From positions 5,572,501-5,636,500 of the forward strand of contig JAUCBN010000016.1 in assembly GCA_035048815.1 (NCBI GenBank): a stretch of DNA of 64,000 nucleotides. Reading direction: 5' to 3'. The notes under the pieces were generated by a model that saw only the letters and a program-made list of their open reading frames with translations, ran no database searches and was not told the origin of the DNA. The DNA is from Abelmoschus esculentus (lineage: Eukaryota > Streptophyta > Magnoliopsida > Malvales > Malvaceae). The number at the start of each line of letters is the position of its first letter. Positions within the stretch are counted from its first letter, which is position 1. Positions 13,901-26,290 of the stretch are shown here, one piece after another. The translations under genes and the position numbers were made by a program.

Positions 13901-16900
13901 TTATATTTTCTTTTTGCGACTCATCCAGAGGAAATTCACCAAAAACAGAATCTGGAGCAGCACTGTCTCGTAAGAGATGCAAATGTTTAATAATCCTAGA
14001 AACTTACGCTGAACAACATTTTCCAAGACCCTGAAAACAATCATAGAAATAAAACTCCAATCTCAACTTTCAGGCCAACTCGAAACCTTGACACTAGACT
14101 AATGGAAATCGAACAAGAAAGCTTAAAACAATCATAAGAATTGAAGCATTGTTCCTCAAGAGTGATACAGACAAATATTGCTTGAAGGCACCTAAAAACC
14201 ACACAGGTATGTCTCAGAGAAAAAAAAACTTCAAAAAAATAATCATTATTCAGATGCCAAGGAAAAACAATCATGTGAAATCATTAACAAAAAGTCCTCA
14301 TTCACACCTGTTTCATGAATTTCATCCACTAGCAACCGACTTTCTCAGAAAACCACTAGAACTCGATATACAGCAACAACTTTCATGTTGTTTGCAAGTA
14401 GTTTTCTTTGAAAGACTGCATAGTCTTCTCATCATTACTAGCCTTCAAGTATTGCCTTTTCTTGAGTTTTACATTGAATTCTCTCTCGACAAAACCTGTT
14501 TAGGTTGTAGAAACTGAATCAGATCTTTTTAGTCCACAACCATCATCTGAAGTTGTGTCCATTGAGACGTCATAAAGATTTCTGACTCGTCTTCAATCCT
14601 CCCCTTCTTCTGAGGCTTTGGTTGTCCTCACTATATGGAAAACCAAAGACGCTCCGCTCCTTAAACCAAATACGTATCAACTTCTTTTGTTTCCTTAGGA
14701 TATTCATCACAGATCGGTTCTAACATGTCATAATCTTTCTCATATGCATGCATCTTTCAGTTAAAAGCATTAACCTCAATGTTGATTCCACACTCGTTTA
14801 ATTCAAGGTCATGCAATAACCGCCCACCCAATCCATCTCATAATGCACGATAGAGGAACCAACATCATACAAGGGGTTTTCTTCATCACCAAAATCAGAG
14901 TTATCAACAAGACTACCTTCTGGTATGCCAAGCTGGTTGTGGGTAGAGGTGTTAATAAGCCTGACAGGCTCGCAAGATACTTGGGCTCGGCTCGGTTAAA
15001 ACTCGGCTCAAGTGAGCTCGACTCACACTAGTGTTTGGCTCGAGATCTTAATAACCCGAGCGGAGTCGACTCAAGCTCGCCACGAAAAGCTCGTGAACAG
15101 GCTCGAAATAATTATATATACAGACTCCATATACAATTTGTATGTTTCAGTGTTATTAACTTGTTATTATAGTTAAATACTTTAAATTCCCTTTTCCTTG
15201 TGAACTTGTAAAATTTAGAAAATGTACTATCGTTACTTGCAGACTTCAAAAATAAAAATCTTTTCCCAAATAAGTTTTCACATGTTATTTTCCAAAACTT
15301 CAAAAAAAATTTAAAGTAATTTGGGGAAAACAACAAGCCAAGCCGAGCTCGACGAGCTTCGGACCCAAGCCAAACCTGATAATACTATTTCCAAACCGAG
15401 CTCGTTATCACCCCTAGTTGTGGGCTACTCCCACTTGTTCATGCCACCAAAAATTGCATGCAACAATTCTTTAGTTGTACGTCATACCGCAGCAAATTCT
15501 ATTTCTTGACAACAATTTCCTCTTCCTCAACAACTAACACATCCAACCTTAGCGTAAAAGCAAATTCAATGATCTAATTACGCTAAGGCTTTAGGGTTAG
15601 TAGGCTTTTTTCCAAATAAACTTTTAATTCTAACCCTAAAATCTAGATTTAAACCCTAAAAATATTTAACATTAGTAACCTTAGCCGATCTATCCTATGT
15701 CTAATAATTAATAAATATTATAAACTAAAACTGAAATAAAAATAAATAAATAAATAAATAAATAAAGCACACACATCATCTTTTCTCATTCAAGCCCACA
15801 AAAGCAAGCATATTGACAGCTATTTTAACCTCCAAAGCTTAAGAAGATGCTAGCTGCAAATTCTAATATACATATGGACCAAGCTAAAACACACTACAAA
15901 AATTCTCTCCCAACATTACCAAAAAAATATCCTTCCACTAGTTCAACATTCCCATAAATGGAGCAAGTATTAAACTATTAATGAGGATAAAGAAATTCAT
16001 TTCATTACTATAAATGACTTTCATAGTTAGGTAAAGGGTCATAAAGATAAAAGCAAGAGTAATAATATTGGTAACAACTAACAAGGAGAACTTCTCACAG
16101 GTAAGCTTTGAGAAGACTGAGTATCATTGTCAGCAGGCTGCACAGTAAAGCTTTCAGGTTCTTCAACAGGCTCATCTACAGGACATGGTGCCTTAGCATC
16201 CTCAGAAGCAAATGCCAATAAAGCTTTTCTAGCTTCTCTACGAGCATCTGTAGTAAATATAATGATAAGAATATTCAGCCCAAAACTTATTCCCTCAAAT
16301 ACAAAAGCATCACACAAAGACAAGTATATAAATATCAATGTTTGCAATATAATCATAATGGAATTGGATGTTCTAAATAAAGAGGTTTCCATCAAAAATT
16401 AGATCAGAATCAACATAGTTATTTTTAAGAGGTGTGATGATAGCAGCTTAAGATTGAAAAATAGTAAAGAACTAGCAATTGAAAAATCTAATAATTCATG
16501 ATATTATCATAGAACATGCGGCGTGAAATATTCAAATTGTATGTTTAATCTGTCTTGCTCGGACTCAAGTATCAGGAGGACACGGGCACAAGGACTCCTT
16601 TTATAAGTACTTAAATATTAAATGTCTGTAATACATCAATATTTTAAGTACAAAATTATTTTTATATTTTGGTTTGGATTTAATTAACGGTCTTTGGGGC
16701 TTCAAACACAAAAACTAGGAGGTTTTAACATTCTACATTTTTTACCTTACTCTTTGCTTTTTATATTTTACTTTTTATACTACTCTCCACCTTGAAAACC
16801 AAGAGTTTAATCTATACTTATCTCTTCACAACCAGTCACCAAGAATCCAACCCATATCCTGTACCCTTATCTTATCCTTGTCATATTGTGTCAACATAGA

Positions 16901-18004
16901 TGCAGCTTCCATTTTGTGGAGTCCGAGCAGCAGAGGGTTTAACATAAAACATCTCTAATACATTCTGCCAAAAGGGCTGAAATCGGAGAAAATAATCAAA
17001 ACCAATGTGACAATAGACCAAATTACCATATAATGAACTAGCACGCGAGTCATTGATCGCACGGCCATGTCTCCATCCCATCTTCAGTAGCAATTTTACA
17101 CCTAATCAGAGAAGTATGATGAGTCTCTAAGTTGCTAAGCTTCTACTCAGATAAACTACTAGGTGGCTAAGACTATAAATTCATAAATCAAAGCAAACCT
17201 ATAGACTCAGAAGCTGGAAGGACAAGTTCATCAGGAACAGGTCCAGGAATTGCAGATGGCCTACAGGAAATACAGAGAACTAATAAATCGTATATAATTT
17301 AAAATATCTCTAGAAGTACAAAGGACATGCAAATAAAACAGTTTGCAGGTGCATGAGTGCAAATGCCATGAGAAACAAATGCTTGAGCTGACATGTCCAA
17401 GGTGAAGAAGAATATTAGATAATAGAGGTGAGGTGATCATGAGGATGTTGAAAAACAATAATAATAATAATAATGGGAATGAAAAAAGATGTCATCAAGA
17501 GTCCAATATCAAATATTGTAGTGATATGAGACATTGACTGCCTTAACTCAAGAATAACAGAAACCATAAGCAATTTTTTCATATCCAATCAAATGAGTTC
17601 AAAAGTCTTCTTCAGTAAAGGAGAAAAAATGAACAAGCAGTGATGTTGGTTGGGTTAGACTCAATAAATGACAAATATTTTTTTTTTATTTGAAGCCAAA
17701 AAAATAAGCCATGCTTGTGGCAAAAAGCCAAAAGTCCTTTAAGAGCACTTAATTTTTAAAATAAGGATTTCTATTGAGAACCAACACTCTAAAATTATCA
17801 CTGATAAGATGAAGCATATACAAACATTTGACAGACCTTTTCTTTTGCTCCTTATTGGCTTGTTTGCGAGCATGCTCAGCAGCTGTAAATCCAAATGTGT
17901 CAAACTGTGAAGATGTCCCCAAAGTACCTTCCAGTTCCTAAAATACAAAAGCATGAATTATCACGAAATAAAGAAATGATGATGATGATCATCATCATCA
18001 TAAA

Positions 18005-18058
<54 letters not shown>

Positions 18059-19957
18059 TCTAACAGGTAGAAACAAAATATGAAAACAAAGTAAACCCTT
18101 ATCATCTATCTATATATTGTAGATGAGAGGATGGTATAATAAACAGACTCTTGTTCCAACACCAACAATGCCTTAAAAGACAAAATATTGAGACACACAT
18201 ATAACAATAATCAGTTAACACATGAAGTAGGTAGTGAAACTACTTTCAAAGACTTGTACATTGGAAAACTCCATTATGATTCTTATCAAACTGTTGTATA
18301 ATGAGGCATGAGCTACAGAAAATATCATGTAAATATATCTGTTAGAAAACTTGTTAATGGATGCAGAGAATGAATGTTTTAAAACATATCTGAACTGGAA
18401 TCATGCTTTAGCATTAATCATCCCTTCTTTCGATGAAAGGTTTAAATGGTAATTTAAAGAGAGATACTAAAAGTACGCACATTATACAGCCAAATGTGCA
18501 TTTAATCAGAAGCATATATGAATTATAAAGAAATCGTGCAACTCCAGATTTGCAATTATCAGACCAATACATATGCATATAAAATCTTCACAGTGAAATA
18601 ACATTGCCTTAAATAAAAATCCAAAAATATGCATTGCAGAAAAATAATAGGACAAACAAATTTCCACAGCTAAACTTCAAAATAATAAGGTCTAAATCTT
18701 TATTAGATGCCACACAAAAGAGCAGAATTTCAGATTTAGCAAAGGCATCAAGAATTTTTCAGAACATTTTTAATCTAGAACACTAAAAGTGCAAGCAACT
18801 GAATTGTAAAATATTAAGGAAATAAACAACTATAACCAAACATAATTTTGGAATAGAGCATGTCAAAACCTAACAGACACGGCAACATCCCTATCCTGCA
18901 GTCCAAGAAAATCATAAAAAGTGGGGAAATGAGAAAATACAGCTTTCTCATCTTCATCTAAAAAGTTGAAAATGCTCTGCTGTTTGACTTCAGCTCTGTT
19001 CTTTCGCGATGATGTAAATGATTGTGGAGCCCAACCTGCAAATATGTTTCAAAACCTATTAGGCATGCTACATGATTTCATCACTTGCAATGAAATATAA
19101 TTCACCAGTAAATACAGAGATATACCCTCTTTCGTGCCCACTGTATTGAAGTAACCAGCAGAAAATCCACCTGTAAATGCACCATGGAATCTTCTACGTC
19201 CTTCTTCATCTCTAACCTGAAAAAATATAATTCAAAGATGATAGAAAGAAAGACTACTGACCATGCATAACAAATAAACACTTACATGATTACATAACAT
19301 ACCTTATCTATATTATTATATAATGGATGTCAAAGAATTATTGAAATATGGATACCACCACAAAAGAAACACATAAATGTTCGCTTAAAGCAATTCCAAG
19401 TCAATTTGTTTAGAATCAACTGGAAGGAATGTGAAATCCACCAAAGGCTTCCAGCCAGTTAAGGAACTAATTTAGCTTCAAATACTACCTAAATGCGAAC
19501 AATTCACTTTGATCATGACATGGATCCAATTTATACAATGAAACCTAAAAAAAAAAAAAAACAAGTAGCATATATTAAAAAAAAATTGTTTAGAAAGGGA
19601 AAAGTGAGGGGTAAAAAAAACAAGTTACATCCCCTTTCATCCCTGCTTTCTTTAATTTTAATTTTCCCCACAATTTTCATGGAAACCAAACAGTGTTTAA
19701 GGGCAAAAGAAAAGGAGAACTCAACCTGGTATAGGGTCTAGGGAAGTTCAAATTTCTCACTTATAATCTCAGAAACAAAAATGAAAAGAGAAACAAAAGA
19801 AAAGAAGGACGAAAGTTTATACCTCTTGCTTCCAGGGGGGGAGGGCGCGGAGGTTACCAGAAGCTTCGGCAGCTGCTTTCTTCCTACGGTTGGTGATCTC
19901 TTCTTCCCGCTCAATGGGTTTACCGAAGAACACGTAATCCTCCTCGTCTGAATCCAT
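7909..19957 (-). CDS. TGH: TOUGH (TGH) / GPATCH1-like RNA-processing protein
   Basis: Homolog of Arabidopsis TGH, a nuclear G-patch and SWAP/SURP domain protein tied to splicing and microRNA processing. Sixteen exons keep phase: 19957-19823, 19216-19126, 19035-18941, 17937-17837, 17260-17199, 17101-17027, 16247-16099, 13165-13090, 12985-12901, 12786-12691, 12126-11952, 10787-10298, 10124-9846, 9773-9645, 9345-9136, 8637-7909. Start MDSDEEDYVFFG matches the family. Key blocks: RALPPWKQE; SIGVKLLLKMGWRHG (G-patch); LHGLGYDPFKHAPEFR; LKLLIEGVAKLVARCGKLFED (SWAP, exon 12); PFKDDPAKQERFEQYLKEKY; LDFLAGGMQFTSG; EEFQWRPSP; TTLNRLIAGDFLESLGKELG; and a C-terminal Ser/Arg/Lys-rich tail of about 130 residues. 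All expected parts are present, so the gene looks intact. Intron 7 (about 2.9 kb) and intron 11 (about 1.2 kb) are enlarged by transposons. The symbol rests on remembered resemblance over the whole length. Confidence 0.93.
11069..11491 (-). mobile_element. TRIM-like miniature LTR retrotransposon in TGH intron 11
   Basis: Two diverged direct repeats of about 135-144 bp, 11069-11202 and 11348-11491, share phrases such as ggagagccyaggyccatat and gacacatay. Next to the second one, on the minus strand, lies ATTGGTATTAGAGCCAG (11332-11347), close to the primer-binding site TGGTATCAGAGC complementary to initiator tRNA-Met. Only about 130 bp lie between the repeats, with no coding sequence, as in terminal-repeat retrotransposons in miniature. 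The repeat ends read TG...CA on the minus strand. No clear 5-bp target duplication is visible. A third partial repeat copy lies at 11866-11905. Confidence 0.6.
13316..15775. mobile_element. Degraded LTR retroelement in TGH intron 7
   Basis: Two similar direct repeats lie near the ends, about 13316-13562 and 15560-15775, sharing atgtctaataattaata, taaccctagatttgaac-like and aaatatttaay phrases. On the minus strand the inner part near 13650-13790 translates to a chromodomain-like stretch (EVMEDVVNVKEVRFRSGN, then a stop), resembling the C-terminus of Ty3/gypsy polyproteins. The rest of the inner region has no long reading frame. A hAT-like element sits inside. Limits are approximate and the class is inferred. 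Confidence 0.45.
14944..15416 (-). mobile_element. hAT-like miniature element, family A copy 1, nested in retroelement remnant
   Basis: A 473-bp element flanked by the exact 8-bp repeat gttgtggg (14936-14943 and 15417-15424). The left end reads tagaggtgttaataag; the reverse complement of the right end reads taggggtgataacgag. The inside is rich in gctcgg/ccgagc phrases with an AT-rich core, and matches the element at 40483-40966 in the opposite orientation. It encodes no transposase. Confidence 0.78.
16549..16620 (+). repeat. Dispersed 'ttgctcggactc' repeat fragment in TGH intron 6
   Basis: Carries cttgctcggactcaagtatc followed by gacacgggcac. I recall this sequence type as a common interspersed repeat in dicots. 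Weaker relatives appear in introns of the kinesin and helicase genes. The class of element is unknown. Confidence 0.35.
18007..18058. repeat. (TAA)n microsatellite in TGH intron 3
   Basis: About 17 uninterrupted copies of an ATA/TAA trinucleotide, preceded by a short gatgatgatcatcatcatca palindrome. A shorter run of the same kind lies at 17457-17474, in TGH intron 4. Confidence 0.9.
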
Positions 19958-20900
19958 GATTACCCTTCCCTAATCTATTGGTTGAAGTGTCACGGAGAGA
20001 AAAGGAGACTAAAAGGAATCGGGAAATAGCGGTTGATGGATTAAAAAGGGATTTACTTCGAGGGATTTGCTGAGGTCTTGAAAGCTCCGATTGCAGTAGG
20101 ATCCGAAGGCGAAGCTTGAAGCCAAGTACGAGTCCGTATCCTGCCCACACTTATGAAAGGCCGGGCCTTTAACATTTTACTTTTCTGAGTTTAACCGACG
20201 AAATTAGAAAGTTAATTTTATTTAAGGTTTAATTTTAAGTTAATATCTTTTAATTTAAAGAAATTAATAAAATTTAAGGTTTATAATTAAAATTTAAGGT
20301 TTATAAATTAAAACCTATAATAACTTTGAATTTAAGGGTATTATAAAATTTTAAGTTTAGAATTAAAATTTAAAGTTTAAATCTTTAATTATATTATTTT
20401 AACATTAAAATCTTAAATAGGTACGGATAATAATTCATTTTAAAAATATAGATTAATTGGCATGGATTGTTTCAAATTAAGTTCTCAAATTCAACTCCTC
20501 CGAAATAGGAATACAACAATGTTAAATATTTGTATATAAAAAAATATTGGCAAAAAAATCGTGATAAAAATCAGAAAAATAAAAATATATTTATAAAATC
20601 ATTCATTTATAAAATATATGACCCTTCTATAAAAATATTTTTCATTTTTATTAATTCTTAAATTTATATTAGAATTGTTTTTATCAAAATGTGTTTTTTT
20701 TAGGTTTATCTATATAATTTAAAAGTTAAGATACCAACTCAAAACGGTTATAACGGTTATAGAGGTGTAGTTTTATGCATATCATTTATCAATTATATTA
20801 ATATTAATTATTGATTATTGATTATTGAGTGGTAATTGGCCTTTTAATAGCGAAAGTTGTCAACAATTAGTCATTACCAGGGTCAGAGTCTCAAAGTCAT
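19958..20900. other. TGH 5' leader/promoter and AT-rich spacer
   Basis: 19958-20160 is GC-richer and probably holds the 5' UTR and core promoter of the minus-strand TGH gene. From 20200 to 20880 the sequence is AT-rich, with loosely repeated aatttaaggtttataa phrases at 20220-20400. No gene is seen. Confidence 0.5.
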
Positions 20901-20901
20901 T

Positions 20902-21100
20902 TTATAAAGAAAAGAAGAGATTAAATCTCTTCTTGATTAGATCATATACAATAAATAATGCAGAGGTATAAATTGTTTCTCTCACAGGTTTTTCATAGCT
21001 AGATCTAACCAACACATCCACAACTCTATTTTGATCACGATTAATTTTGTAAAATCTAACATCCAAACTGTAGCGATGTAAAAAATCCACGATTAATTAA
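20902..21100 (-). pseudogene. LINE remnant: RNase H-like C-terminal fragment
   Basis: A minus-strand frame of about 62 residues contains LDVRFYKINRDQNRVVDVLV, the style of the last helix and loop of plant non-LTR retrotransposon RNase H domains (a conserved pattern of Arg-x-x-Asn-x-x-Ala/Val-Asp). Nothing else of the domain remains on its upstream side, where a long LTR begins. It is probably the far part of the LINE whose zinc-binding segment lies at 33076-33447 on the same strand. Confidence 0.5.
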
Positions 21101-21145
21101 ATTCGCTAAAAATATTCTTTTTTGGCTGGAAAACATTTCTCGATG

Positions 21146-23489
21146 TGTCGTTTTTTAATTAATGTCTTTCACATGGGGTTTTCGGCTAAAAAATGATTTT
21201 TTAAAAAAATAGAGTCGCCACCGACTGTTTTGGTAGAATGGACACCATAAAACCAGAGATTTTAGAAATTGGGGTTTGGGAGTCGGTTAAGGATGGGGAA
21301 GGATTAGCACCCCCACACCGCCCAAAAATTGGTACTTTAATAATTACCGTTTCATTAATATTAAATTTTCCGGGCTAATTTAACGATCGAATTAATTTTT
21401 AATTAAATGTACACATTTATTTTAAAGCATCTAAACCCGAAGGTAAGCGTCCGAACCACCACCACTATACTGGAGTTGGCCTCTCTTACGACCAAATTTA
21501 GGGGCCCGCATTGAAAAAAATTAAATGTCATTATTTAACTCTTAATTACCTAAAAAGTTTACATTGTTACCAATGATAACAAAAGGAAAGAAAGAAAATA
21601 AAATAAAAAATAAAATAGACACAAAACTATTAACAAACAGTAGAGCTACAACATCATAACTTATCCAATAGCACATGTAAAGAAAAAAAGGCAATTAAAT
21701 TTCTATGCATGAAATACGTTAATAATATTTCATTAATAATAAGTAAAATACATAAAGAAAAGGCAAATAAGTGAATAGAATTTCTGAAAAGAGATTCAAA
21801 TTGAAAAAAGAAATAAAATGGTGAACATTAACTAAATAACAAAAAAGGAAAATAAGAACAAATAAAAATAAAACGTTAAAACAAGAAATGAATGCATCCT
21901 TTGGAATTAAACAAAGAAACATGGGAGTCAGTTTCGGAAATATAAAAAGAAATAAAAGGCATTTAATAGGTTAAAAAAGGCATTAATTTTTATTCTACTT
22001 ACGTTATGGTGGAAAAGAAATAAGAAAGAAAATTCAAAAAGCTTTATTATTAATCTAAAAAAAACTACGATAGATCAAGAACCCAAACCGGAAATCAAAC
22101 GTCACTCCCCGTTATCTCACGGCCGATGAAGAGACTTTGGCCTCGACGAGGTTCGGCTATGAGCCCCCCTCTGTCGTCATTGACATCCCCACCGACGCTA
22201 AGAGAACCAGATCCGAAACCCAAAATAAACTTGACCTCCAATCGCTTCTCCGATCGTGACCATCACCGGCTTTTATCTAGACGAGGCACCGGCCGATGGC
22301 CACCTTCGCCATCATTGATAGCCTCCGATCTTCGTAAAGATGCATCAAGAACAAAAGGAAAACCAGAAGAGTATTATTTGAAAAGAAAAGGAGAGATCCT
22401 TGTAGTCTCGTTCGTACATGCAAGGCTCACCCACAGTGAGGGATTATCGCCGGTGAAGAACAACGACCGACCAAGGAAGTCACTGAATCTCTTTTTTTAC
22501 TTCTGTTTTTGACATCTCTATTTTTCTGATGTATGCAAAATATTAGAAAAAAAAAAGAAAGGAAGGGAAACGTTTGGCTACCCAGAAAAGAGTTTCTGAA
22601 AATCTCTATTGCTTCTTAATTTCTTTGTTTACAACTGTTTGCTCTCCTTTTTCTTACAATGCTCTGTCAAAATCCCCCCGTTACTAGAGATGGTTTCCTC
22701 CTAATATCCCTCCTTCGATTTGGTACCAGGGATCCAATTTGCATCCTGTCAATCTTGCTTTTTGACCCCGATTTTCTGGGATTTGAATTTAATGGTCCCT
22801 TCCGTCTTGTCTCTTCAAAATGTCAAAAGGATATGACTTTTCATCTCTTTTCCTGGATTTTGTAGGTGGTCGGCGGATTATCCAGTGAGGATAACTGATC
22901 GGCGTGGTCATCCTTCTAACCGTTGGATCTAACGGTCACTCTTCCCTGACGGCTGGCTGCAAAGAGAAGATAATCAGATTGGGGCTTTAGGGTTAACTAG
23001 GGTTCAATCCCGAATTGGGCTTAGAAATGGGCTGCTGAACATGGATGGGTCTTGTAATTAAAATTAAGAGAAGGTCATGGATTTAATATTGGACTGTTAA
23101 TGGATTTATATATTAATATTTGTGGGTTATATAATTAAAATATTTGGGCCACTTAATATTATACAATGTATAACAACATAAACACAACATGTTAACACAA
23201 CACTAATAACGTTAATAATAATATAATAACAGGTGATACTACATAATGAGAACATACAAATGCAAATTATGTATGAATAACAAGATATACATAATGGATA
23301 ATACGCACAACACATTTAATTATTATAAACGAAATACAAATGCAATATTGAACACTATGTACAAGGAAAGTGACACACACAAATACACACTCAACACATA
23401 ATGCATACATGGAGCAAACACATATATTAAGACATATATTAAGACATAAATAGACTCATAATGACAATAAAAAGGCCCTTATCTTTTAA
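21146..23489 (-). repeat. Diverged LTR-like segment joined to the left LTR
   Basis: The first part (21180-21350) is clearly related to the start of the right LTR (30756-31030): both have gagtcgycaccga, ggacaccataaaac, cagagatt, gggagtcggtta and aaaaattggta. The similarity is much lower than in the following block. The remaining roughly 2.1 kb has no counterpart in the right LTR. It contains a GC-richer stretch at 22100-22450 whose open frame I do not consider a gene. Probably part of an LTR from a related but older family. Confidence 0.45.
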
Positions 23490-25464
23490 ACTCTTTATTG
23501 TTAAAGAAACACTGCTTGAATTAAGGATATCATTTTGATTAAGAAAATATATTTCTTTTAAACTCGGGCCGAATGAGACGTCCTCTAGATAGGAAATCTT
23601 ACCCAAATTTAAAGAAATATAAATTTCGCCTCAAAAGGTTTAAATGCATAACCATTTGTTTATCTTGTTCATTTTAAGTTCTAACCTAGGAAGGCTCCAT
23701 TAATTAAATATTAAAACCCTATTTAAATTATTAATTTCACCAAGTGTATGATAACATCCGAATGCTCAGACACTACCATCTTGTCACTTAACAAAATTAA
23801 TAACTTTACTAATGTCACTAATTATTTACCTACCAATTTTATTTAATTCTAAACCTAAATTATTTTATCAAGTTCTAAGTTTTAATAGCACATGAATTCG
23901 ATACCAAGGTACACTCTTTAGGCCAACATCATGGTACGTCAAAACATCGGCCTTTCAATGTATCCGAGGTATAAGATTCAAATACTATCTTTACTAATTA
24001 TCTCCCTATTTAATTAATTAATTAATTAAAGCAACTAATCCTAGAAATATGGGACTCCTAACAAATATGTCAAATGATTTTTTAAAACGAATCATAATTA
24101 AATAAAATAAAACAAATAAGCAAAATAAAGGAACTAAGTTACTTTTTATTAGAAATATGGGAAGTCCAAATTACAACAAGGTAATTAAATTGAGAAGGGA
24201 CTTACATGGTAAAAGACCAAAATTAAATACAAGAGTTTGACTTTAGGGGATGAATTAGATTTAATTAAGTTTAATTAATTTTAAAGTTTAGAATCTTTAA
24301 TTAAATTAATCACTTAATCAAATTTTTCTAAGCTTTAAATTTTAATTAATCCTAATTAAAGTCAAATTTGATGAAAATTTAGTTTTAAGCTTCACTTAGG
24401 CTAAATTAGATCTTATTAGGTTAAATTAATTTTAAATTTTATCATAAAAACTAAATTAAATTCAACTAAGAACCTAATTAAATAATTCCTAAGCCTTAAA
24501 ATTAAATTAACACCTAATTAACATCTAATATTTGATTAAATTTTGAACTTGGGGTTCGATCTAGAGTGAAACTAAGGACTTAATTGAGTGAATTTTAGAG
24601 TTTTAAGGGTTAATTAGGGTGTTTAGGGACCAAAATGAATAACAGTCTAAAGCTCGAATGACTCATGGGAGAAAATTCCCTTGTTTTCTCACAAACATTA
24701 AAAACCTAGAAAAACTTCCCATTTTGGATCAAAACACACATATTTTAGCATGATGTTCATCTTGTTCTACAATGAACATGAAGAACACTATGAACACCAA
24801 CCCGGAACACCATGAACTCCGCCCATGGATCCAACATATCGCCACTAACCACCACTCCGGTGAGTTCGCCGGTGACTACGCATGGCCGGCGACCACCGTC
24901 CGAACATTCCGGCCACCATTTCCGGCATCGGTGAATTCACCAAAAACCTCTAAAAACACCGAAAACATCTCAGAAATTCAATTTATAGATTTAAACACCA
25001 AAAACCACTCGGATGACACCCTAAAAACACTTAAATCTACCCGAATTTCTCCCTAAAACTGAAAATAACAGAGATGAACCAAAAGCAACTAACGAGAGAG
25101 AAAAAAACAAAATAAGGGCTTACCTCCTCAATCCACCGAAAATCTCTTTCGATTGCCCTCTTGTCGATCCAAACTCTCCGATTCAAACTTTTAGCTCTTT
25201 TCATTCCATTCCCCTTTTTTCAGATTCGAAGGTCTCTATTTAAAGGATTTTTCAACAATCCTAACTCAAATCAAAAACTACTAAATCCCTAAAAATTCTC
25301 TTACTATCCCTCAACACAATCCCTACTAAATCTAAAACCCTCTCATATCTTCAAATTTTCTATTTATTTTTTATTTTTTATTTTTTTTGTATTCTTTATC
25401 TTTTTATTTGATTTTTCAGTTATTTATTTTATTATTATTTTTTAAAAAGAAATTCGTGTTAACA
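23490..25464 (-). repeat. Left (3') LTR of Tat/Ogre-like element
   Basis: Nearly identical along almost all its length to 31060-33075, with a few percent substitutions and small indels by eye. On the minus strand it starts TGTTAACACGAATTTC at 25464. The polypurine tract AAAGAGGGGCAAC stands just before it (25465-25477), exactly where a 3' LTR is primed. The far end expected from the right LTR, about 300 bp, is replaced by a diverged segment. Confidence 0.8.
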
Positions 25465-25539
25465 GTTGCCCCTCTTTGCTTAATGTTGCGGAGCAGGAGA
25501 TGTGCAAAGACTGAAAAACACGAATTTTGATTAAGCTAT

Positions 25540-26290
25540 TTGGCCGAAGTTTGAAGTTGTTCTTCTTATTACGAATTTCTTCCAGCAAAACCTATGACGT
25601 AACTCGAGGTTATTCTTCTTGTTCTGAAATTCCTCGTCTCTAGATATTTGGAGTTTTTCTTCTTATTACGAAATTCTCCAGGGTCTGAAGTTGTTCTTCT
25701 TATTACGAAATTCTTCAGACTTAATCATCATACATGGAGGACTTAATGATGACCCGGAGGATTTAACATCATGCCCGAAGTACTTACTGATGACCCAGAG
25801 GATTTAGGATTGCATTGTCTCCTTGATTGTACAAACGATATCATCACTCCGAAGGTGATGGCCCGGAGGACTTAATGATGACCCGGAGGATTTAGGATCG
25901 TATTGCCTCCTTGATTGTGCAAACGATATCATCACTCCCGAAGGTGATGGCCTAAAGGACTTAACATCATGCCCGGAGGACTTAATGATGACCCAGGGGA
26001 TTTAACATTATGTCTGGAGGACTTATTGATGACCTAGAGGATTTAACAATAGAATATAAAGATGTTCTTATTACGAAATTCTCTATCTCCACTGAAGAGT
26101 CTAAAGTTGTTCTTCTTATTACGAAATTCTTCAAACTGATATCAAGTCATGAAATTTGACGTTTTTTCATATTGAATCTGGAGTTATTCCTCTCATTTGA
26201 ATTCCTCCAAAGTTTAGTTCTTATTTGTTGAATTCCTTCAAACAAATCTTGGGATCCGAAGTTATTCTTTTCGTTTGAATTCCCTCAAAT
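25540..26290. repeat. Irregular tandem repeats downstream of the polypurine tract
   Basis: Two short phrases recur many times. One is ttcttcttattacgaaattc (near 25560, 25660, 25695 and 26110). The other is gatgacccggaggattta and its variants (25750-26045), alternating with catcatgcccggaggactta. Two longer direct copies around tattgtctccttgattgt with aacgatatcatcactcc lie at 25813-25860 and 25900-25945. This looks like replication slippage within the internal region of the retroelement. Confidence 0.75.

Noticed and set aside
22126..22512. Open frame of 128 codons, GC-richer than its surroundings
   Set aside because: It lies inside LTR-like sequence, resembles no known protein, and similar short frames occur in LTRs by chance. 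Kept as part of the repeat.
24772..25056. Open frame of 94 codons with repeated MNTN/NMKN start
   Set aside because: It sits in the left LTR. The right LTR copy has substitutions and an indel in the same place that break the frame, so it is not under protein-level constraint.
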